Shown here in pieces: positions 22,001-37,000 of a stretch of DNA of 64,000 bases. The notes below the pieces were generated by a model, which saw only the letters and a program-made list of their open reading frames with translations, did not search any database and was not told where the DNA came from. Positions within the stretch are counted from its first letter, which is position 1. The number at the start of each line of letters is the position of its first letter. This stretch comes from Lagopus muta. Lineage: Eukaryota > Chordata > Aves > Galliformes > Phasianidae. Made by a program: the position numbers and the translations under genes. The stretch is taken from positions 9,699,001-9,763,000 of the forward strand of contig NC_064437.1 in the NCBI RefSeq assembly GCF_023343835.1. Direction: 5' to 3'.

Positions 22001-25000
22001 AGAACAACTGGGTAAGAGAAATTTGGCACAAGGGCTCTCCTTACAGTCCTCCTTACTGTGGCCATAAGCAAATTGCCCAGCAAAGAGTCAGATCTGGGCA
22101 AGTCAACATGATACCTCTCCTACTACTGCAACAAAGATATTCCTCAGATATTGCTGGCTCAGGGATTTCACAAGATGCCATCTCTATATGTACTGACTAA
22201 ACACGATTCTCCTCTTTGGATGTACCCTTTAAATCCCATAAATGAACACTTGCCAAGACAGATTAAATCTATGCTTATTCCATAGAGCAAGGCAGATTTT
22301 CGTGCTCCCTCTATAGGTGCAGAAGATACCTCAGGATCACACTTAATATATATGGGGACCTCCTCACAGTCTTTTCTCAAACTCAAATTGTTCCAAAGCA
22401 TCACTGCTATCATAATGATATGATCTTCTACTTTCTCAAGCTGACTAGGCACTGATTGCTAATTCCTCCCAGTGAGCCTAAGGTTGTGCAGCCTGCAGTC
22501 TGTGAGAGCCCCAAGACATGTACAGCCTTATGAATTAGAGAAATACAACTTCCAGGCTTCCCTTCTGACCTGGATCAATGGCACAGTGGTTGAGGTGAAC
22601 AAATATAAGTGCCTGGACATAGCAACTGCTAATGAACAACATAAGCATTCCCTCCCTCTGAGCATTTCCCCTTCTTGAATGCACAGTGTGGAGTAAGACT
22701 GAGAAAGTTCCTCTTATCTAGGAGACATTGAAGGCCAGGAAGCAATTTTGGAATGACCTGTGCAACATGTATGCTGGAAACAACTGGGCTCAACTAAAAA
22801 AATCTGCAAACTTTCCCAGTATAAAAGGTGCTGAGGCCAGTACCAAAGTTTGCCCTAATTCAGCACATGAAATGGTCATATTTGAAATACTGCTGTATTA
22901 TAACAACATCGAGCTTCTGTTCCTCTAAAAGCACTGTACATCTCACTAGGACAGCACCAGAAAATGTTTCTAAGGTAGAGCTGGCATTAAGAAGCAGCCT
23001 CCACGTGATTACACTAGCTAACTGCTGCTTCAGTCAGCTGAGAGCCAGCACAAGCTGATCTCACCTCCCCCACATTTCACAGGGGCTGAGCAAGGGATCA
23101 TCTAGCAAAAGAAGCCTGTGGATTAGAGCAATACAATGGATCACAAAGCTGTAACAGGTCACATCTTAACCCCTGAGCAGATTTGTTCCCTTTCATCCTA
23201 TCTGACGTAATATTTATAGAAAATTTTCCTTGCCACTCTGAGAATAATAGAATGGCTTAGGTTAGAGGAGACATTAAAGATCATCTAATTCCAACTCCCT
23301 GTCATGGGCTGGTTGCCACCTACCAGGTCAGGCTGCCCAGGATCCCACCCAACCCAGCCTTGAGCAGCTTCAAGGATGGGGCACCCACAGCTCTCTGGGC
23401 AAAGAAGATGGAATCACATTATACACACATTCCAGAGAACTTTTCCCAGTAGAAATAACTGTTTTAAACACACACTGTGCCTGGGAGAATGTCTAGAATT
23501 TTATGGCCAAATGCCTGGCTGGAGCTGTCTTTTGACCCGCACAGGAAAGCTGTGAGTCAACATCACCATCCCAGTTGGTCTCTGGAGTAAGGGTGGTTGT
23601 GGGCTTTTGGGAGGAAGACGTGCTTAATGGGAGCTTCCTACCTCTTTGATGGCAGACATCTTGATGTTCTCATAGTAGTGCAGCGGTGCATTGGGTGAAC
23701 TCATGTCATAGCCAAACCCAGCGACCGCCACCTCATCACAGTTGTGGAGCGCCATGGTTATTGCTACGCTTCCCAAGGTGGGGATGTTCTGACAAGAGAG
23801 AAAGCAGGAATGGAAGCCGTTAGCAGGTTGTCATTTGTGTTATCAAAGATTCCCTTTCATTGTCTCTGTTCAAAAGATACTGCTACTAGGCACAAAATAC
23901 AGAATAGAACGTTTGGCTACATCTGCACACAAGTTGCTCAGTGCTGGCCTGCAGAGTCAATATCTTCCCAGCTTCCGAAGAAAATCTAGTGTTAGTCAGC
24001 TTCCTGCAAAGCATCTAGCACAAAAGCAGAGGCTCTTGTTTGGGACTCCAAGACCTGACTCTCCAGCAAAGAGGGACAAATGTAAACGGTTGGACTCCCA
24101 GAAGCCATTCAAAGAGGGCTGCTAGCACCGTGAGCAGATGCCAGCCTCAACCGTTCCCATTTCATCTTGCTCCTATAGTGCCACTGGATGGCTGCAGCTG
24201 CTCTTGTAAGCACAGATGAACATGACAGCGGTGATGGATGAGTGTTTCCAGTGTTGAACACTAGCTCACAGACATTTCTAACTCCCCTTTAACCAGATCA
24301 ATCCACTGAGTTAGCTTTACCCCAGGGGCTAGGGAGAGGCTGAGAAATCCACCCACATATCTTCACTTGTAGATTCATCCAACACCACCGTATCAAAAGT
24401 ATCACGAACACAGAGGACATGCTCAGACAGTCACTGGGGGCGACAGCCTCTCAGCTGAGATGCAAAAACCAAACATGAGCTTACATCTTGCAAGTAACAG
24501 AGATTTCCTGGTACCAGTGAGCAATGCCATTGCATTTCACCCAACATTCACAGAACTCTGGAGACGGACATGCTTTGAATTTCTCCCTCTATCTCAAAGG
24601 AACCAGCTTTAAGCAGCACACTCCCGTGCTCACATCTGATTGCCTGATCATGTCCTGAGACCGGTGTCTTCCAAGCAGAGAACTCCATCCATATCCTAAC
24701 TGAGATGAGCAGAGCTGGGAGGGCAACCTATGCGTGCACTACAGTACATTGAAATTACACTAATCTGAAGACAAGTGTGCAAAAAATGCAATGACCCCTC
24801 GTGTCTAAATAAACTATCCGAACATGTGCAGTACAACTGTAACTGTGCAGATCTGAACTGGAAAGACTTGGCTTCTGAGCCAGCTCTAGATGTCAGGAAG
24901 AAAAGACAGAGCCATTTTGCTGTTTGACATCAATCGATACTGGCTGCTTCTACCACAAACAATATTGTGTTTATTCTAGTTGCTTCAGTTAATTGTTAAT

Positions 25001-28000
25001 TCACCGGTGGTCATAAAATCTCAAGGATAGGTTTTTTTAAAAAAATGGAAACAGCTGAACGGGCAAGGATAAGAAAAGTCCACTGAATTTCAGAATGCAC
25101 AAGAATATCCTGCCTTCCCAGGCCTGGCAATTCAAAGGCAGATATTGTCAGCTTTATGTTTTGCTTAGGAGATGACATTCAGATGTCATTTGAATTGCAT
25201 CAGCTGATACGTGGATGTGCCACAGAACTGTTTCCCCCGAGCTGAGCTGTAGTTACAGTGTCCAAAACACAGCAAAGAAACGGTTATGTTTTTGAGAAAG
25301 GGTCATTGTTGGGGAATACGACGGCGCTGACACCACCCACACTTGCACTGGGCCCATTCCCACGGTACAGCTCTGGGGACACGCAGGGTCTTTGCCTGGA
25401 GGGAATTTTATTGGCCAAGTTAACGTTCAAGAGCTAACTTTCTAATGGGAGTCTTGCAAACCACAGAGAATTAATCATACTACCCAACCTTATGGGAGAA
25501 CTGCCAAACCACCACGACTTTCTCTCAAGCATAGTCTTATTTCTGCCTGGGGAGCAACTGATAACGCAAATCAAAAGTGAACTTTCCCTTTGCTCACCAA
25601 ATACCTGTTTCACTTTATTCTACGTATAAATCCTCCAATGGCTTTTATGGAAACGCAGGAGATAACTTTCTAATCTGTTTCTAGTCTTTAATAATTCCCA
25701 ACATCGCAGTATCTAAGCATTGCCTGCTCCTCTTTGTAGAATGATTGAAATACCAAAGAATTCCTAACCACCATAGCTGCAGCAAATCCATCTGGTCTGG
25801 GTCGTACACTATCAGAAGTTCAAATTGTGCCCTTAGCAAAATAATTTTGTGTTGCCCCAGAATCACATTCAGAAACTGGTGATCTGATGGCAGCTTTTAA
25901 TTAAGCTACACCTTAGCTGTGTTAATGTCATGGTGGTACAACCTGGTGCACATATTCCCCTTGAGGGCCAGGATCTGTGTCCATCACACTCTCACTGCTG
26001 AGATGCAGCTTCATGCGCTGCTCCTGCTGTCAGATCCCTGAGGGCTACCGAGGACCACCTAGAAAATTCTGCCAAAATTATTATCTCTGCTATTCAGTGA
26101 ATGCAGTGAGGCACAGCCCACCCTCAGCAAATGGCACAGGTAACAGTGCCTGTTAAGAGGAGAGCACGAGTACAAAACCTGTGTGCACACATGCATATGG
26201 GGCAAATACACGAAACTGGGCATTTGCTTGCATTAAAAAGCAAATGATCATCAGACAGATTAAACAGTAACTAGGGAATTATGGAGACTTTTGGGAGAAG
26301 GGAAAAATAAAAAGGAGCCAGTATGAGAGGTGTAAAAGCATGATTGATGGTTAACTACACGTCTTTACTAAGTCAATAGAATGCTTTGGTCCTGGGTTGG
26401 TTTGAACAATAGAAACAGAGCAGTTTTCTCCCGTAACAGCTTGCTGAGTTTCTGCTGGAAATGAAGTGCTGCCCCACATCCTGCTGGCACAAGCAAGAGA
26501 AGGCCTTGTAGGATCTCGGGACACGTCTCTTCTGACTGCCTGCAGACATATTGATGGGTTTGTTGCTAAGCTCTACTCTGGATCCAATGAAGCAGATACA
26601 ACCTTTGGGGCAGGCTGGGGGACAGGTCACTCCAAAAGAAGTTAGGCGTCGTGGACATGGTGCACCAAACCTGGCTTACCAGGCCCTGCACGGTGCGTCA
26701 GTGCTCTCTCAGCACACACACCCTTGTGCCGTGCCCCAAAGAAATACCAAAGCAACCACCACACCTCTTGCATTGAGTTATGAAAAAAAATCCTCTCTCA
26801 AATAACAGAATAGGCTTCTTGCTATTGTAGGCCATGGCTAAGAGGAAAAGAATGAAATCCCAGCATCATCCCTCAGGGTTCACAATCCTGCTCAGTGCAC
26901 GCCAGATTCTCCTCTATCACCAAGCAGCACTGCTTCCAACCAAGCGGTTTGGCAGTAACCAAGAAGTATACCTGCAAATCTGTTCATGCTTAAAAATGGT
27001 TAGCCTACCTGTCTGTAGAAAACACTGAGCATAAGAAACACCAGCCCTCCTTTGGGCTTCATGGAGACCGAGCATCCCCTCACGGCCCTGTGCTGGAGAT
27101 CCAGGGGCTGTGACTGCTCCCTGCCTGTGCATGTGAAAGTCTCCGGCTGACTTTCATTCCACGCCTGGGTCACTCCTGTGTCACTGCCTTCTGGACTGGA
27201 AGGAAATGACTGCTGTAAATCTGTTTTTAGAAATATTTGACTCCCCTAATATGTTAAATGAATTCCAGTTATTTATGGGATTTCACTTAGCTCAGGGTAA
27301 GGCATATTGGGTTGTTCAGACAACTCCAATTGTTAACTTTTTTTTAAAAAGGGGTAAATGTTGCTAAGGAAAAATCCCCCAAACAACAATGCAGCTAGAT
27401 ATTCAAACTGGTTTGACTACTATATTAATTTATTTGAGGGAAAACTTGAAAAACCACTTATCTGGGAAAAATTCATACCTTGTTTTTATCAGTTGTAGAC
27501 CTGATCACTTAATAGCAATAAAGCTTTAAAAACAAACAAACAAAATACAGAGTGAAAATTGTAAGAGCCATCCCATGATACACAGAACATTGACCACATC
27601 TTCTGTTTGTTCATTTGTTTTTGCACCCCAAACCTGCTCTTTGATTCCCTTAGCTGGCAGGTTTGGAAATATACCATAAAAAGCAATTCAGCATTATTGT
27701 GAAGACAAGTGCCTGCCGTTCTGCAGAGTGGTCCCTGTCACAGGAGCTTCTATAGCCACCTCTATCCATGCACAGAGTCAGCTGCAATATTGGGCTTCAA
27801 AAGACAGCACAGAGCATCTCCAGCACTTTTCCTTCACCGCCCCTATCTGCCCCTTGCTGTGAGCTGGAGGGAAGCCTCCAGAGCTGGCAGTTTGCAGCAG
27901 AGTAGAACAGAAGGGCCAGGGACCTGAGCCTGGAGATGTGACATGCTGCCCAGCAGGTTTCAGTTCAGCTCAGCCATTTAATTGCTAAGCTCCTGTGTAA

Positions 28001-31000
28001 CTTAGCCTGAGCCAGCACCTTTGACCACATCTAACCTAAACATATGAGCTCTGATTCAGCATTTGCCATAAAGCAGATTCCCATGCTATGCAGTGTTTCT
28101 CAAGGACCCAGCAGTTGAACAGAGGGCAAGCAAGGGTGTGACTTCCCTACATTAGCTGCTGCTTTGTGGTGGCCAAACATGTGCTTCATCCCACACTAAA
28201 TAGCAGTTCGTGGCCCAACTCTTTCATTGAAAAGTGAACTCCCTTCAGATACTTTCCATCCATCACGTGTAGGAGCATGCGGTCGGGCACTTACTAAGAA
28301 GTAGCTGAGGTGTGCATTTGCCTGCTACCCTGTAAATGCTTTTTGTGAGTGCCCATTCCCTTGTAGCTTGTGGGCTGATTACACTGCAGTGTTCACAGCC
28401 CAGCCAGTACAGCAGCAGATGTGCCTTCCGACCCTGTGCTAGTAACAAGAAAGGGTCTTACGACCAGCCAGAGTAGCTGCAAAGCTGCCTACCAGAGTAA
28501 AGGGCTCTCAAGGAGATGCCCTGGGGCATGACACGTGTGCTCCAGCATCAGCACTCTGCGGAGATGGGGTGCCCAAAAACAATCCTGCACATGGGCTTAC
28601 AATGGTGTGCTGCTCCTGGTTCCTCCTTCAGCAAGTTGAAGGTTGGGTGCACCTGAAATGCCCTGTCAGCCACCTACACACTTCCAAGCTTCCTCAGCAG
28701 CCAGAAAGTCCAATGGCTCCAAGCACTACAGAGTGAGAAGAACTACTCAATACAGGGCAAAAAGCACCTCAGCAACAGCCATGCTGTTGTTCTACATGCA
28801 ATAGGCAAAGGCACAGTTGAACTGATGTTCGTACTTGCCCTCCAGTAACCTGTCAGCAGGGTAATGTAGGTTGTTATGTGCCTGAATTACTAGCTGCAGT
28901 ATCAGTGCTGTTTGGTTTCAAGTCCCAAAGACCTGTATACAGAGAACTTTCACCTGAACACAAACCACACACATATCCCACTGCTCAGTTAGACAGCCAA
29001 GCTCGTGCCCGCTCATTAAGAGGATTTTGTAAGCAAAGAGACTAGCTCACCTCTCTTGCATTAAACCAGCTTCAGGGACAGACACATCTTTAATTTTCCC
29101 CACGCATTACTAAAGTCCTAAACTGAAGTTTTTCTTTATCATCATTTTATCCCAATGGATAGAAGCCCATGCATGGTAGGAAATACCTGTCTCTCTCCTG
29201 AAAACTTCAGTTAATGGGCTGAGGAAACTCCTGACAAGCTTTGCTGGTCCCAGAGAAAAGTCATTGCTCACTGTGGGTGACTGGGTTTGCTCCTTGCTGA
29301 CTGCCACATACCAATACCACAAGTACAATCTAAATGCACATCTGAGTTGCACCCCACTGCTGTCCTCCAGAACCATCTGGCCCAAATTACATTATCAAAG
29401 CAGAGGTTGTTACTACATTCACTCTTTATTGAATCCTGAGAAAAACGCTTTGAGATCAGCCCTGAGCTATTTTACTAGCTCTCCTCAACCTTGCTGAAAA
29501 AGCCACCAAATTACAAAGTTAATTGGCAGCACATTGTTACCATATGTGGTGTGCAGGAGGAACACTGAAGTTTATTTAGGCATCAGAACCAAAAAGGAGT
29601 GGAATATTACTGCCTTTTGCGAGGATTTCATGTTGGTCTCGATTACTAAAGGCATCCCCAGCCCTGAGCCCCCTGCGTGCAGCCTGCCCATTACACCACC
29701 ATGTATTTCGACATGGAGGCACCAACCTGCCCCATCCCACTGAATAGCTGTGTCAGACCATCCTTGCCCAGACAGCACAGGCTATGTTCAAGTCTCAGCT
29801 CCACACATGTTTCTGCACCTGCAGAGCTCTTTCTGTCCCATCTCAAGGAGCAAACTACAACTTACACAATCTAACGGGGGTCAGGGGTAAAGACTGCTTG
29901 TCTTAGGGCTCCATAAACTATTTTTTAATGCTCAAATAGACTTCCATGAAGTGAAACATCAGGTTTCAATTAAGCTGCCTTCATTTCCCAATCTGATCTG
30001 TGTTAAACAACCTATCAAAACCTCATAAACTTCAGTTCACAGCATTTTCATTTCCGGATTTCTCTCTTCTCCTCTCAGCTTAAGTAATAACTTGTGTATT
30101 AAAATAACGTGTTTAAAAATAAAACCAAATCTGCAGAAAATAAAGGCAAAGGTCTGATGATTTCTGTCCTTCATTAAGGCATCAGTCCTGATTTTCTGTA
30201 AGACAAATCAAGACCACATCCTTCTAAAGATAAGTATTGGAGAATGCAGAGAGGTGAAATACATTAGTTCCTAGCTAAGGGGAACATTTGGGATAATCAC
30301 AGAATCATAAATTTGGGAAAAGACTGCTAAGATCACCCAGTCCAACTGCCAGCCCATCCCTACCATGCCCACTAACCATGTCCCTCAGTGACACTCAGCT
30401 GGGTCTGTCAGCTATGCTAACGGGCCCCTAAACATAATGTGTGGTCTCAACCAAGAACTAAACTGTGTGTACAGGAGCCATTTCCTATCTGAGTAATGCT
30501 TTTTGTAATGGTTGTATATTAGATAGAGCAAGTCTAAACAGGCTCTGAGGACAGTCGCAATGTCCAGGAATCAGAACTCTAGAAAACCCTGCTCCACACT
30601 AATACTCTGAAAAGCTGGAGGCTAGGGATACTAGAAGGATCATGAAGGTGTTTTGTAACTAGGACCTAAAACCGCCTCATCGTTTTCTATTGCAAGCTTC
30701 TGTAACTAAAACCTGTCATTGTGATATCAGAATTTCCTACCGTGGGCCTCATAAACCAACATTCACCTTCTTGTACTATAAGCCTAGAATACAGGATGAG
30801 TGATATTAGTGATTGCAGGCAATGGAGCCAAAGTTCCTTCCCTTCAATGTTCAACAGTGGAGGTCGAATGGAAAAGAGTTATGGCAGCCAACTCTGCTGC
30901 TTGTTCTCATCCTCCTCTTTGGTTTTGCTTGCTCTCTTTTATACCTACCCCTCTGCCCATCAGGCCATTGTTGAAAGGCAGTCCAATGAAGCTGAAAGCT

Positions 31001-34000
31001 GCCTCCTGGATGAAGTAGGGATTCAGGATACGTATCTCATGAGGTTCTCTGGGAACACGGGTCGCCACTGACTTCCAAAAGCCATCAGAGGCGCTCTGGT
31101 AACAAAAAGGGAAAGAGAAAATACCAGTAAAGAACAACACACAAAAAACAGCAGATTGCTATTATTACAAAAATACACCTCTGGCAACAGTTCCTGCTGT
31201 CACTGCTCGCTGCCACAAGGCACCAGTATAAGGTTACAGTGGGACAGTACACCCTGGAGGGGTGACAGCATCATGTGCAGATGCACTTGAACTAGTCTGG
31301 ATGACAAGTGCAAGGAAAACAGAGCAGCCTGGGCTTCAGCGTAGCAAACCTCCACTTTGGTGCCACAATTTCACTCTTGATGGCACTTCAGCTAGTTTGA
31401 TTAATGGCTTAAGCATTTCAGCACACACTGTGATCAGTCCCACCTGCCCACAAGGGGATGCACTCTTGGAAAACAAATGTTGTTAAGAACTTTCAAAGAG
31501 CTAAAAACAAGCACACAGTGCTGCGTATGAGCTGCATGCTTCCTGCTTTATCTTAGATCTGTTACCTTTCATTACGTTTTTGGTGAATTAAGTCATGAGC
31601 TTATAAAGGTCCATCTTGACTTGTGAATGCTGTGATGACAGAGCAGGAGAAAAAACAACTCAGTATGTTCTTTATGTTTTCCCAATACTGAATTTCAGAT
31701 CCTGAAGAATGAAACTTTTGGGAGATGCTTCCTACCTTAAAAAGGCAATATTTCAGCAAACTCAACGAGGAAATTCGAGTCCTCTCCTTGAGGACAGAAT
31801 GCACGTTCTTACCCAAACCAACAGTCTAACACAGCCAAATGTCTGTTTTGACCCCATCTCAAAGCTGCCCAAACACAATACACTTTTGCTGACCACAACA
31901 AGGATCCCAAGAGTTAAAGCTCGCATTTTGACAATTGCAAAGTGCTCTCAGGACCCAAAATGGAAAAAAAATTCTAATTAGCACTCATTTATTTTCATCA
32001 CAGTTGAATCATCATGAAAGCCTGAGGTCAGAGTGGTCTAACATTCTCCAATATAACACATTTTCAGTTGTTCAGTGATCCTAGCATTTTCCAAGAAAAA
32101 AAAAAAAAAAGAAGGGAAAAAAACCCAACTTCACAAATGTTAATAAAGTCCTACATCCATTTAACCAATGGATTTGAGGGATTTGGTACCTCAGCTGAGT
32201 TTTGCCTCCTTGTGAAAATTCATTTAAAAATGGATAAATATTAAACCTTCGGAATTTCCGAAAGGCACATGTAAAGCAAAGGTCTCCCAGTTCCAGGGAA
32301 GAAAAAAAGAAATTGCAGATTCCACTTGTATTGAGCATGTCAGCCATCTCACAGAAATGAAGACCATAAACAAAAATCCTGCATAGCTTCTCACTCAATG
32401 AAACCATCTTACTGTGGGCTTAAGAAGGCACTCCCTGGAAAAATAGAGTGTGACCCCGAAACTAAAATAAATTTATATGTTGAATTAAGGCTTCACATGC
32501 AGTGCTAAATATGGCATTGCTTAAATTTTGCACACTATTAAAAAAAAAAAAAAAAAGAAAGGGCTGAAAACTACTTAAAGTGGACAAAACCTGCTTTTTG
32601 CTTGGATCCGAACTTCAAAAGGGAGCCTACATAAGTTCTGGGCTTTAAAGAGAGTTTACATTGCACATAAAATGCTAAAGAAGTAAAAAGAAAGCTTAGA
32701 AAGGCTTCAGATTTTCATCCTTTCTGTTGCTTGAGCTGTCCAGAAAAGTTAAACAACACATACCACAGAGGCTTGCTTTCCCAGTGCTGTGTGAGCCGCT
32801 AGGACCAAACCTGTCCTCCTGCTGATTAGTTTAATGCAAGTGTGACACAAATACAGATGCTGGTTGCAGTTGGAATACAACCTGCCCACTTTGGTCCCAT
32901 TGGTGTGGCTGTTTCTCTTGTCATTCATCCAGACTGATTCCCTGGCCACTTTCCTCAGCTATCTCAGATTGCTCTATTTTGTCCTCTCAGTGTTAATTTC
33001 TGCTCATTCTGTTTTCTTCCCTGTAACTTTTCGGTGCTAATCTCCTTTGCCTACAGAAGGATATCTCAGGTGATCTCTCATTGTGGCATGTTCACCGTCT
33101 CATTTCTAAAACAATTCAAGGGAGAGATGGAGAGTCTCAGCAGACGGCTCTCAGATTTCTACCTACACAGCAGGCAAAACCCTGGGATTTTCCCTCCTCA
33201 CAAAGAACAAAAAACTGTTTTCCCGGCTCATAATTACTGAAATTCGCAGCCTTGTGGTTTTGGCTCTCCAAACTCTGTAATTTCAAGCTCCATCTCGAGC
33301 CTTGTGGTTTTGTTGTGCAGCTTGTCACTGGCAAGCTCCAGCACAGAGCCCATCCCGGCTGCTCCCCTGATGCAACCCCTTTGGGGTTGCACACTCGGAA
33401 GTGCAGCCTGTGCCAAGGCTCCTTGCTACTGCTGATGCTCGGCTGCGGGCCGCTGCTCTGCTGTGTGGAGATGTGCGGTCTGATTGGACACAGATGTTCA
33501 GGGAGGTTTCCAAAGCAATCACTTCCCGTCGGGGAACTCTGTCCCTCTGATGCTGGGAGGAGAGATGGAGCAGCAGGCATAGGAAGGAGGCACGCGGCAG
33601 ATCCAGCAGCTCAGACACACCAGAGATGGTAGGTTAGGGGAAGTGATGAGGAATGGCACACCTCACCTAGAGCTATAGTCCTCATTCTGTCTATCTGCAG
33701 AAGGGTAACAGGGACAGATGGTTGCAGGCTTTTTTTTGGTCTCCATTCAGTTTTCTATCTCTTATTCACTAAAGTGGATCACAATGTAAACTAAAATACA
33801 GAAACTCAGGCCCTCAGCCAAGAAGCAGACCTTAACGGAAGAGCAAAGATAGGATGAGAAGTGATGGCTTTCAGTTGCTCCAGAGGAGGCTGGCTATCAG
33901 GAACGATTTCTTTTCTGCAAGAGTGGCACAAGCTGCCCAGGGAGGTGGTGGGGTCACCGTTCCTGGATGTGTTCAACAACTGTGGAGAAGCGGCACTGAG

Positions 34001-37000
34001 GGATGTGATCAGTGGGCAATACTGGAGGTAGGTGGGCGGTTGGACTAAACAATCCAAGTGGTCTTTTCCAACCTTGAGTCTATGATTAGGAGAAGGCTAA
34101 GTCTCCCAGAACAACATTTCTAATATCTCTCCAAAACGGGGGTAGTACTATTAAATGCAGGTGTACAATACTATGCTGCGGAGCAACAGGAAAGATGACA
34201 AGGCTGGAAAGAGAACCTGTGGTAAATGGCGATGACTGCTCTTGTTACCCTTGTAACACCAGGAATGGAGAGGAAGGAGGGCAGGAAAGGAAAGCAAAAG
34301 CAATGGAATGACAAGGCAATCACAAGGACTGCAAGTGCCGTGAAGCACATAGCTATGAGATCTCTGCCCCTACCTGGGCTGGAATGTGGTTATTCTATAC
34401 CTGTCATCCACAGGCACTTGCTGTCACAAAACACAGGGCACAGCAAAATTGCTGTAATCCATCTGCAGAGGCCTTTGAAAGGTTTCTGCTCAGGTGTAAC
34501 TGGATTAGATGGAAGGTGTGTTTTTGCTAGAAAATAAGCATCTTATCAGCCAATAGGGCATTTCTTAGTGGTCAAGCAGACGTGGAGACCTTGAAAATGC
34601 TCTTCTACAAGTGGTAATCAAGATGAAATTATCAAAGCAAAGAGGAAGTTTTAGCAACGAGACAGAGGTACTGAGAGTCTGCAATCCGGGCTGATGGTCA
34701 ACTGCTAGCCACACTATCCTGTACCTCAGGTATGTTTAACCAACTTTCTCAAGGTGACAGAGAAGCATTCACAACCTTCTGTACACAGCTCTGAGGACTG
34801 GCACTCATTCTGAGTTCCTCTATCTTTACCTTCTAGAGTCTGCATTTTGTTCCACTCCTATCTACCCACTGAAAGCTCTCTTGCTCTGACTGAAGCAGGG
34901 TGCTCGAACCTTTCCCTCATCTTGTCCACCCTCATCTTGACTACGAAACAAGATGTAGCTCTTGGAGCATCCAATAATATGTCATTTCTAATCTTTTATC
35001 ATATTTATTTAATAATCTCTCCAAATTCTACTAAGTCTAAAATCAAATGGCTGCAATTTCCCAGGCCATTCCATCTCCCAACAGCACCATCAGCTAACAT
35101 ACTGGCCAAGAGAACTCCCAATAGATTGCAAACCCCCAAATTTAGCTTTTACTACTGTTCCTCAATGAGAAACCCAAATATATTTTCTACCCAGGATTTT
35201 CAATGGCAAACATAGAAGCAAAGCAGGATGGATACAAAACCACCTTTTAATACAAGATACTACTAGAGGCATTGTGTTTTGGGATTTTTTTAGCAAAAAT
35301 TTATGTTTCCTCAATGGAAGAGTTGAGCTAATAATACTTCACTATGTGAGCTTAGAGATCACTTCCATTAAGGCTTGATAACCAGGTTGAGAAGGCTTAG
35401 AGCTTTAAAGGGCCATGAGTGCAAATTTTTAGCTTTCTGTTACGCACACTGCAAATCCAAAGTAATTATTTTGTTTTTAATGTATTTCTACAGCTTTATC
35501 AGTGTAACTGAGAGTGAAATCCAGTTCACAGTTGTAAGGTAACAAAAGGCTGTGCTGTGACAAAAATGGAACTTGGAACACAGCAGATGAGCTGCAAAGA
35601 GAACCAAAGATTATTTTGATGAATATTGTATTTCTCAAGTCAAAGCGTAAATGATAGCTTGCATACGGTGTGTCGGAAGATGTGTTTGTCCTATGTGAAC
35701 AGAGTGATGGATAGGCTGTCCTAGAGATTCTTTTGCTCAGAATGCAAGCTGGATTTTGAGCCAAAATCTGATGAAATTTTTGTGCTTTGAAATACCTTAA
35801 GACAGAAGTTTTTGGAAGAAAAACAATGGATTTAGATAATTTATGTTTGCGTTGTATCTTTTTGTCCATTAATAATAACCTTCCAGCAGAAGAACATCTA
35901 AAGCAATACAGTTTCAGAAAAATCCCAAAGAAGAACAGGCCCAGTAATATTACGACCATTTATGGGATATTTTATATCCATCAGGGACCAGTCCCTTTAA
36001 TTCACTATAATTTTTATTACATAGTTTAGGAAATGTCATACTCATATAACATCTATTACAAGAATATCATGGCTGAAAGGCCAAAACCACATGTTAGGAA
36101 GTGCTGAAGCAGGACAGCCCTGCGACTTCAGAACTTCAGCATTTCTGTTGTGAACATTGACTTTCTAATTTTCCCATAAGATTTTTTTCTAATATTGCCA
36201 TATATATAAGTATTTTACAAGCAATACTTTCATATTTACAACATCCCTGCAACATTTGGCATGTATTACACCATTTTACAGGGGAGAAAATGCACTAACA
36301 AACATCCAATTTCTACTGCCTCCCGATGCTCAAATTCAGACTCCTTCTCCTCAATTTCCAGAACTTTTAGTAAGCTCACAACACAGCTCCATTAGCTTTG
36401 CTGCTTCTTAAGGCACACTTTTTCGGTATGTCCACCCCAGGGGACTTCAACTACGTTTGGAAAATTCTCATCTAACTTCCCCAGCACCACAATGGTCATT
36501 TAAAGGCTAAATCACAGAATCATTAGGGCTGGAATAGACCTCTAAGATTGTCTATTCCAACCATTCACCTACCGCCAGTATTGCCCACTGACCACGTCCC
36601 CCAGTGCCACATTTCCATGCTCCATGAACACCTCAGACAGTGACTGCACCACCTCCCCAGGCAGTCTGTGCCAGCTCATCACCACTCTTTTGGAGAAGAA
36701 ATTGTTCCTAATACCCAACCTGAATCTCCCCTGGTGCAACTTCAGGCCATCAACTCTCACCCTATCAAATCACCTCCTCCAGAGGAATTCTCAGCATCCG
36801 CCATCAGGGAGCAATTCTTTTTCCTATCCACATGTCCTGTGGCTTCTGCAACTACTCATGCCAAGGCTTAACTCCTTCCACTATGGAAATCAGATTAAAT
36901 CACAGCGTTCCCACTCTACCAGATAGACACCACCGCTCCAAAAGAGTGAGGATATAATAATGGGTAACATCTGCAGAGAAGAACTGAATTAACACTGAAA

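Larger units (their letters stand above)
13029..23641 (-). other. ST3GAL3 intron (last)
   Basis: 10.6 kb with no recognised exon. It holds an old CR1-type LINE remnant (about 16.44-17.06 kb), a homopurine tract (17629-17692), a short A run near 19350 and one CR1 3' fragment (23241-23402). The remainder shows no structure I can name. Confidence 0.7.

Noticed and set aside
32538-32556. Poly(A) runs (also near 32096, 37961, 19350) as processed pseudogene tails
   Set aside because: No adjacent cDNA-like sequence or target-site duplication could be recognised, so they are treated as simple low-complexity runs.
36624-36926. 100-codon plus-strand frame and overlapping frames as genes
   Set aside because: They fall inside a truncated CR1 element read antisense.
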